From Draconibacterium orientale (GTDB lineage: Bacteria; Bacteroidota; Bacteroidia; Bacteroidales; JAADGE01): a stretch of DNA of 9,834 nt. A model generated the notes under the pieces. It did no database searches. It was not told where the DNA came from and was given only the letters and a program-made list of their open reading frames with translations. Location: contig DYSM01000055.1 of the NCBI GenBank assembly GCA_020718265.1, forward strand, positions 1 to 9,834, given 5' to 3'. Below, one piece after another: positions 6,128-9,834 of the stretch. The first letter of the stretch is position 1. The number at the start of each line of letters is the position of its first letter. The translations under genes were made by a program, and so were the position numbers.

Positions 6128-7612
6128 ATGATACAAGTTATTGACAAAGTTACAAATCCGAAAGCGTTAGACAATGCCGTAAAAGTTTACAAAGAACAAG
6201 GCATAATTTTGCCTACCTTTGCCCAACAAAAACATCCGGAAACCATTCCCGGAAAAATTCAAGACAAGCTGAAAAACATCGGTTTGTGGGATTTTAACCC
6301 GCTGAACCTGTTCCGTATTACGTGGAAAAACGAACCAAAACCGCACGGCGGATTGTTCGGAAAACCAACCTACATCGAACTCCCAAAAACTCTCACCGGA
6401 GTTGACGCGCGCATCGTGCTCATGGTTGGCAAATATTTCCCGACCGGTGCGCACAAAGTAGGCGCTGCTTATGGTTGCCTTGCCCCGCGTATCATCACAG
6501 GCGGTTTCGACCCCACCTACCACAAAGCTGTGTGGCCCTCAACGGGCAACTACTGCCGCGGCGGCGCGTTTGACAGCCGCATTATGGGCACCGAACCGAT
6601 TGCAATTTTGCCCGAAGAAATGAGCAAAGAGCGTTTCGACTGGCTCAAAAACATCGCAAAATCTACCGTGATTGCCACACACGGCAGCGAATCCAACGTC
6701 AAAGAAATTTACGACAAATGCTGGGAACTCCGCCGCACGCGCGAAGATGTCGTGATTTTCAATCAGTTCGACGAGTTCGGAAATTCCGCATGGCACTACA
6801 ACATCACCGGCGATGCGATACAAGAAATTTATAACGAGCTGAAAACTACCGCAAGCAGCTTTGCCGCCTACGTTTCCGCAACCGGCTCAGCAGGAACCAT
6901 TGCTGCCGGCGACTACCTACGCACACAATATCCGCACGTGAAAGTTGTTGCCTCCGAAGCTCTGCAATGCCCCACCATTTTGCGCAACGGTTTCGGCGCG
7001 CACCGCATTGAAGGTATCGGCGACAAACACATTCCTTGGATACATAACGTCAAGAATACCAACGTGGTAACTGCGATTGACGATGAAGACCCCATGCGCA
7101 TTATCCGCTTGTTCAACGAGCCGGAAGGACAAAAATATCTGAAAGAAATCGGTATCAGTCAAGAACTTATTGACCAACTGCCGCTTATCGGTATTTCAGG
7201 CGTAGGTAATTTATTATCAGCTATAAAAACCGCAAAATATTTCGATATGACCTCAGACGATTTCGTTTTCACGATTGCAACCGATTCTATGGAGATGTAT
7301 AACTCTCGTTTAGAAGAACTTACGGCAGAACGCGGCGCATACACGCATACGCAAGCCGTGAAAGATTTTGAGCGTTGCCTCGCCGGACAAGGCACAGACA
7401 ACATGCGCGAACTCGGCTACCGCGACCAAAAAGCGGTTCACAACCTCAAATATTTTACATGGGTTGAGCAACAAGCCAAAGAAGTGGAAGACCTCAACCA
7501 ACTCTGGAACGACCGCACCGTTTGGGACAAGCAATTCAACCAAGTGCACCGTTGGGACGAACTCATCCAAGAATTTAACGACCGCACCGGACTTATGAAA
7601 CAATATTTGTAG
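6128..7612 (+). CDS. fold-type II PLP-dependent enzyme, cysteine-synthase-like, 494 aa
   Basis: This is a cytosolic enzyme of the tryptophan synthase beta/cysteine synthase superfamily. Lys110 in PTGAHKVGAAYG (105-116) is the expected Schiff-base lysine, in a context close to the GAHK of TrpB. PSTGNYCRGGAF (137-148) is the substrate/cofactor loop. SATGSAGTIAAGDYL (250-264) corresponds to the GTGGT..G phosphate-binding turn of cysteine synthases. GIGDKHIPW (296-304) corresponds to their GIG..(F/H)IP motif, and GISGVGNLLSAIK (355-367) to the segment near the pyridine nitrogen. An N-terminal extension of about 80 residues and a C-terminal part of about 100 residues (about 395-494, rich in W, D and Q) make it much longer than ordinary cysteine synthases of about 310 residues. 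The substrate is unknown; lyase or beta-replacement chemistry on an amino acid is most likely. It is followed, after a 191-bp repeat-containing gap, by a second PLP enzyme and preceded by a divergent Lrp regulator. Confidence 0.85.
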   Translation: MIQVIDKVTNPKALDNAVKVYKEQGIILPTFAQQKHPETIPGKIQDKLKNIGLWDFNPLNLFRITWKNEPKPHGGLFGKPTYIELPKTLTGVDARIVLMVGKYFPTGAHKVGAAYGCLAPRIITGGFDPTYHKAVWPSTGNYCRGGAFDSRIMGTEPIAILPEEMSKERFDWLKNIAKSTVIATHGSESNVKEIYDKCWELRRTREDVVIFNQFDEFGNSAWHYNITGDAIQEIYNELKTTASSFAAYVSATGSAGTIAAGDYLRTQYPHVKVVASEALQCPTILRNGFGAHRIEGIGDKHIPWIHNVKNTNVVTAIDDEDPMRIIRLFNEPEGQKYLKEIGISQELIDQLPLIGISGVGNLLSAIKTAKYFDMTSDDFVFTIATDSMEMYNSRLEELTAERGAYTHTQAVKDFERCLAGQGTDNMRELGYRDQKAVHNLKYFTWVEQQAKEVEDLNQLWNDRTVWDKQFNQVHRWDELIQEFNDRTGLMKQYL

Positions 7613-7647
7613 AAATAAATTGTCATTAGTCATTCGTCAATAGGAAA

Positions 7648-7679
7648 AATCCCCCTTTCCCAAAGGGGGCAGGGGGATT
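7648..7679. repeat. G/C-tract hairpin repeat with two alternative pairings
   Basis: CCCCCTTT (7651-7658) can pair with AAAGGGGG (7662-7669) across a 3-nt loop. The overlapping AATCCCCC (7648-7655) can instead pair perfectly with GGGGGATT (7672-7679). The two stems share the same C run and exclude each other. It lies 36 bases after the PLP-enzyme stop. No U tract follows, so simple intrinsic termination is doubtful. Similar C/G-tract hairpins are common intergenic repeats. Confidence 0.6.
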
Positions 7680-7764
7680 AATTCTTGCGTAAAAGATTTT
7701 CATTCTTGAAAAGAAAAAAACGTTACACCAAAATTTATTTGAAGCATCTCATTGACAACTGTTT

Positions 7765-7792
7765 ACTGTTCACTGATAACTGTTCACTGATA
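7765..7792. repeat. 14-bp tandem duplication before the threonine-synthase-like gene
   Basis: The sequence actgttcactgata occurs twice head to tail (7765-7778 and 7779-7792), with a degenerate partial copy just upstream. It ends 11 bases before the start codon at 7804, so it would lie in the leader of the mRNA. No function is apparent. Confidence 0.7.
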
Positions 7793-7803
7793 AAGAAAAT
7801 CCC

Positions 7804-9018
7804 ATGTCCAAATTCATATACCGCTGCACCGATTGTGGTGCCGAATATTCCGCCGAAGGCATCCGCTACCTTTGTCCGGTGTGTAGTGCAACAAACGATG
7901 CAGAAAACCCACCCAAAGGCGTTTTGAAATTAATTTATCCGTATGATACAATCAAAAAAACGTTCAAAGAATTGAAAGCAAACGGTTTTCTGGATATTCT
8001 GCCTATAAATTCGACAGACAGCTATCCGAAACTCAAAGTCGGCAATACACCTTTGTATGAGTTCAACGAGTTGGATAACAAAACCTTAGACTTCCATCTA
8101 TTTTTGAAAGACGAAAGTTCAAATCCGACCTTCTCGTTCAAAGACCGAGCATCTGCGCTCGTGTCGGCGTTTGCAAAAGAAAATGGGATTGAGACCATTG
8201 TTGCCGCATCCACAGGCAATGCAGGTTCTTCATTAGCAGGACTTTGCGCATCGCAAAAGCAAAAAGCAATCATCATGGTACCCGAAGCCGCGCCGCTTGC
8301 CAAACTCACGCAGATACTCATGTACGGCGCGCGTATTGTACCCGTGAAAGGCACGTACGACGATGCGTTTGACCTCAGCATCAAGGCAACCGAAAAATTC
8401 GGCTGGTACAACCGCAACACCGGTTTCAATCCGCTCACCGTTGAAGGCAAAAAATCCGTTTCCTTTGAAATTTTCGACCAACTCGGCGAAACCCTACCCG
8501 ACCGCATCTTCGTTTCCGTAGGCGACGGCGTCATAATTTCCGGCATTTACAAAGGGTTTGAAGATTTATTGAAATTGAAAATAATAGAAAAAATTCCTGT
8601 AATCGTCGGCGTTCAGGCAGTAGGCAGCGATAATTTGTCGAGAAATATCACGAACGCAAAATTTGAAATTCGACCGAGCAAAACCATTGCCGATTCCATT
8701 TCGGTGGATATTCCTCGCAATTTCAACATGGCTAAACAATTCATTTTGAAGTACAACGGCGAAACAATCACGGTATCGGATACCGAAATCGTAAACGCAT
8801 CGGGCATCCTGTCGCGCAACACAGGCATCTTTGCCGAACCTGCCGCCACTACCGCTTTCGCCGGAATGTTGAAATATCTCGAACACAATAAATTAGAAAA
8901 AAATTCCAAAAACCTCGTTCTGCTCACCGGCAACGGACTCAAAGACCTCAAAGCCGTGCAAAGCATCCTCAACATGCCGCCGTCCGTGGAACCGAATATT
9001 GATAGCATCAGCCACTAA
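7804..9018 (+). CDS. threonine-synthase-like PLP-dependent enzyme with zinc ribbon
   Basis: The 404-residue protein opens with a zinc ribbon (Cys8-x2-Cys11 and Cys24-x2-Cys27), as found in the archaeal-type branch of threonine synthases, followed by a fold-type II PLP core. NTPL is at 81-84. NPTFSFKDRAS (107-117) contains the Schiff-base Lys113; canonical enzymes have PTGSFKDRG, so Phe110 and Ala116 differ. STGNAGSSLAG is at 136-146, and NPLTVEGKKSVSFEIFDQLG at 209-228. VSVGDG (237-242) stands where VGNG is usual. FAEPAATTAFAG (343-354) and LLTGNGLKDLK (373-383) are near-canonical. Threonine synthase converts O-phosphohomoserine to threonine. No other threonine genes are present, and the Lrp regulator and sister PLP enzyme suggest this may be a paralogue with another substrate. 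The start was chosen to include the zinc ribbon. The last two codons and stop lie in a REP-like half-site. Confidence 0.83.
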   Translation: MSKFIYRCTDCGAEYSAEGIRYLCPVCSATNDAENPPKGVLKLIYPYDTIKKTFKELKANGFLDILPINSTDSYPKLKVGNTPLYEFNELDNKTLDFHLFLKDESSNPTFSFKDRASALVSAFAKENGIETIVAASTGNAGSSLAGLCASQKQKAIIMVPEAAPLAKLTQILMYGARIVPVKGTYDDAFDLSIKATEKFGWYNRNTGFNPLTVEGKKSVSFEIFDQLGETLPDRIFVSVGDGVIISGIYKGFEDLLKLKIIEKIPVIVGVQAVGSDNLSRNITNAKFEIRPSKTIADSISVDIPRNFNMAKQFILKYNGETITVSDTEIVNASGILSRNTGIFAEPAATTAFAGMLKYLEHNKLEKNSKNLVLLTGNGLKDLKAVQSILNMPPSVEPNIDSISH

Positions 9019-9023
9019 ACGGT
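9010..9023 (+). repeat. REP-like half-site overlapping the stop codon
   Basis: gccactaaacggt (9011-9023) matches the gccactaagcggt of the downstream REP array at 12 of 13 positions. The TAA at 9016-9018 in it is the stop of the threonine-synthase-like gene, and the preceding Ser-His codons are also REP-derived. Confidence 0.55.
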
Positions 9024-9032
9024 GTTAGCGAA

Positions 9033-9072
9033 GTTAGCCACTTAGCGGTTTTGAACCGCTTAGTGGCTGTAA
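9033..9072. repeat. REP palindrome upstream of the RAYT gene
   Basis: The arm at 9036-9050 (AGCCACTTAGCGGTT) and the arm at 9054-9068 form a 15-bp stem with one central T/T mismatch and a 3-nt loop. GTT precedes the left arm and GTAA follows the right arm. The sequence is the same family as the array at 9727-9834. Confidence 0.8.
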
Positions 9073-9096
9073 ACCCAAACAAATCGTATCGTTCTA

Positions 9097-9115
9097 AACC
9101 GCTAAGTGGCTGTAA
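9097..9115 (-). repeat. inverted REP half-site just before the RAYT gene
   Basis: AACCGCTAAGTGGCT (9097-9111) is the exact reverse complement of the REP arm at 9036-9050. It is also an 18/19 direct repeat of 9054-9072 at a 43-bp distance. It ends about 20 bases before the RAYT start codon. Confidence 0.75.
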
Positions 9116-9135
9116 TCTATAAGTAACAATTTGTT

Positions 9136-9720
9136 ATGTTTTTTGTTAAAGAAAATATTTATCATATCTACAATCGGAGTAACGAAACGGTGTTTTACTC
9201 TGATGGTAATTATTTATTCTTCCTTCAAAAAGTAAATACACTACTTAAACCTGTTTGTGAGATTTTATCGTGGTGTTTGATGCCTAATCACTTTCATTTT
9301 TTAATACAAGCAACGGATATATCTGAAAAATATATCGAAGAAAAACATAGAAAATCTACCCAGATATTATCAAAAAATATAGGCATTCTATTAAGTGCCT
9401 ACACACAAGCCATAAACAAACAACAAGGACATAAAGGCAAACTTTGGGCACACGATACCAAAGCAAAACAGATAACCGGTGGTTCTGATAATTATGGGTT
9501 GCAGTGTTTACATTACATCCATCAAAATCCGCTCAGAGCAGGATTAGTTAAGGATTTAAATTTGTGGAAATACTCTTCATATCCTGATTATATGGATTTT
9601 AGACAAGGTAAACTCGTAAATAAACAACTTTCGTTAGAATTATTTCACATTAGTAAAGACGATTTGAAAGAACAATCACAATATTTGATTGAAAAAAATA
9701 TATCTGAAAAATTTTATTAG
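9136..9720 (+). CDS. REP-associated tyrosine transposase (RAYT), Y1/HUH family
   Basis: The protein of 194 aa belongs to the IS200-like Y1 transposase family, whose members cut and rejoin single-stranded DNA through a tyrosine. The HUH metal-binding motif is in MPNHFHFLI (His52 and His54, residues 49-57). The expected catalytic tyrosine is Tyr127 in YIHQNPLRAGLV (127-138), the hallmark motif of the RAYT branch. The N-terminal YHIYNRSNETVF (9-20) and the middle segment AYTQAINKQQGHKGKLW (88-104) also fit. The gene is complete and flanked by REP palindromes on both sides, the known habitat of RAYTs. RAYTs are single-copy, host-kept enzymes that process REP DNA and are thought to spread REP sequences rather than move themselves. 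The coding sequence is more AT-rich than the PLP genes next to it. Confidence 0.93.
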   Translation: MFFVKENIYHIYNRSNETVFYSDGNYLFFLQKVNTLLKPVCEILSWCLMPNHFHFLIQATDISEKYIEEKHRKSTQILSKNIGILLSAYTQAINKQQGHKGKLWAHDTKAKQITGGSDNYGLQCLHYIHQNPLRAGLVKDLNLWKYSSYPDYMDFRQGKLVNKQLSLELFHISKDDLKEQSQYLIEKNISEKFY

Positions 9721-9726
9721 CAAGGA

Positions 9727-9834
9727 ATTAGCCACTCAACGGTTCAAAACCGCTAAACGGAGAAAAGTTAGCCACTAAGCGGTTCAAAACCGCTAAACGG
9801 AGAAAAGTTAGCCACTAAGCGGTTCAAAACCGCT
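9727..9834 (+). repeat. tandem array of 40-bp REP units, cut by the window end
   Basis: gccact recurs at 9731, 9771 and 9811, an exact 40-bp period. Each unit has the half-site GTTAGCCACTAAGCGGTT, a CAA loop, the return arm AACCGCT, then AAACGGAGAAAA. The two later units are identical as far as visible. The first carries cactcaacgg in place of cactaagcgg and starts ATTAG rather than GTTAG, as expected of an edge copy. In each complete unit AGCGGTT-CAA-AACCGCT forms a 7-bp stem. The array begins right after the RAYT stop and continues past the window. Confidence 0.85.

Noticed and set aside
7369..7598. Additional open frames in both strands inside the cysteine-synthase-like gene
   Set aside because: They are shadow frames of a coding sequence with continuous family motifs, with no independent start signals.
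7685..7927. 80-residue open frame upstream of and overlapping the threonine-synthase-like gene
   Set aside because: It is in a different frame, crosses the 14-bp tandem repeat and overlaps the start of a clear gene whose zinc ribbon fixes the true frame.
6128..9018. The two PLP enzymes as the ornithine-degradation thiolase pair OrtA/OrtB
   Set aside because: OrtA is a small non-PLP subunit, and neither protein here resembles the OrtB motifs I recall. Both are full PLP enzymes of the cysteine- and threonine-synthase branches.
9727..9834. Possible CRISPR array (regular 40-bp repeats with partial palindromes)
   Set aside because: The units are contiguous and identical over the full 40 bp, with no variable spacers and no cas genes. 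They share their core with the REPs around the RAYT gene.

Overview
The window most likely comes from a member of the Bacteroidota. The evidence is the gene order ftsX - DUF3098 - uppP, which is typical of that phylum. Three minus-strand promoters also match or nearly match the Bacteroidota consensus (TTTG about 19-20 nt upstream of TAnnTTTG), and start codons lack clear Shine-Dalgarno sequences. No rRNA or tRNA is visible, so a finer placement is not supported.

Left part (1-3459, genes on the minus strand): a small putative lipoprotein; an SDR oxidoreductase with the active-site layout of 2,4-dienoyl-CoA reductases; and an AT-rich two-gene cassette. The cassette holds an unrecognised 236-residue protein and a protein resembling the uracil-DNA glycosylase superfamily, and it has its own consensus promoter. 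Upstream of it lies a 635-base gene-free stretch with 12-bp tandem repeats, a long hairpin and a 230-bp fold-back element that looks like a MITE. A diverged relative of the right arm of that element lies at the first bases of the window.

Middle (3460-5384, minus strand): an envelope operon, ftsX (cell division/peptidoglycan hydrolase control) - DUF3098 membrane protein - uppP (undecaprenyl-diphosphate recycling).

Right-centre (5480-9018): an Lrp/AsnC regulator on the minus strand, divergent from two consecutive fold-type II PLP enzymes on the plus strand. One is cysteine-synthase-like and carries a C-terminal extension; the other is threonine-synthase-like and carries a zinc ribbon. A perfect 9-bp inverted repeat with centres 20 bp apart overlaps the regulator's promoter and is a good operator candidate. 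The group looks like an amino-acid-responsive metabolic unit, but its substrate cannot be read from sequence.

Right end (9010-9834): a REP-associated tyrosine transposase (RAYT, Y1/HUH family). REP palindromes lie on its 5' side and a 40-bp tandem array of REP-like units lies on its 3' side, running off the window. The stop codon of the threonine-synthase-like gene lies inside a REP-like half-site.
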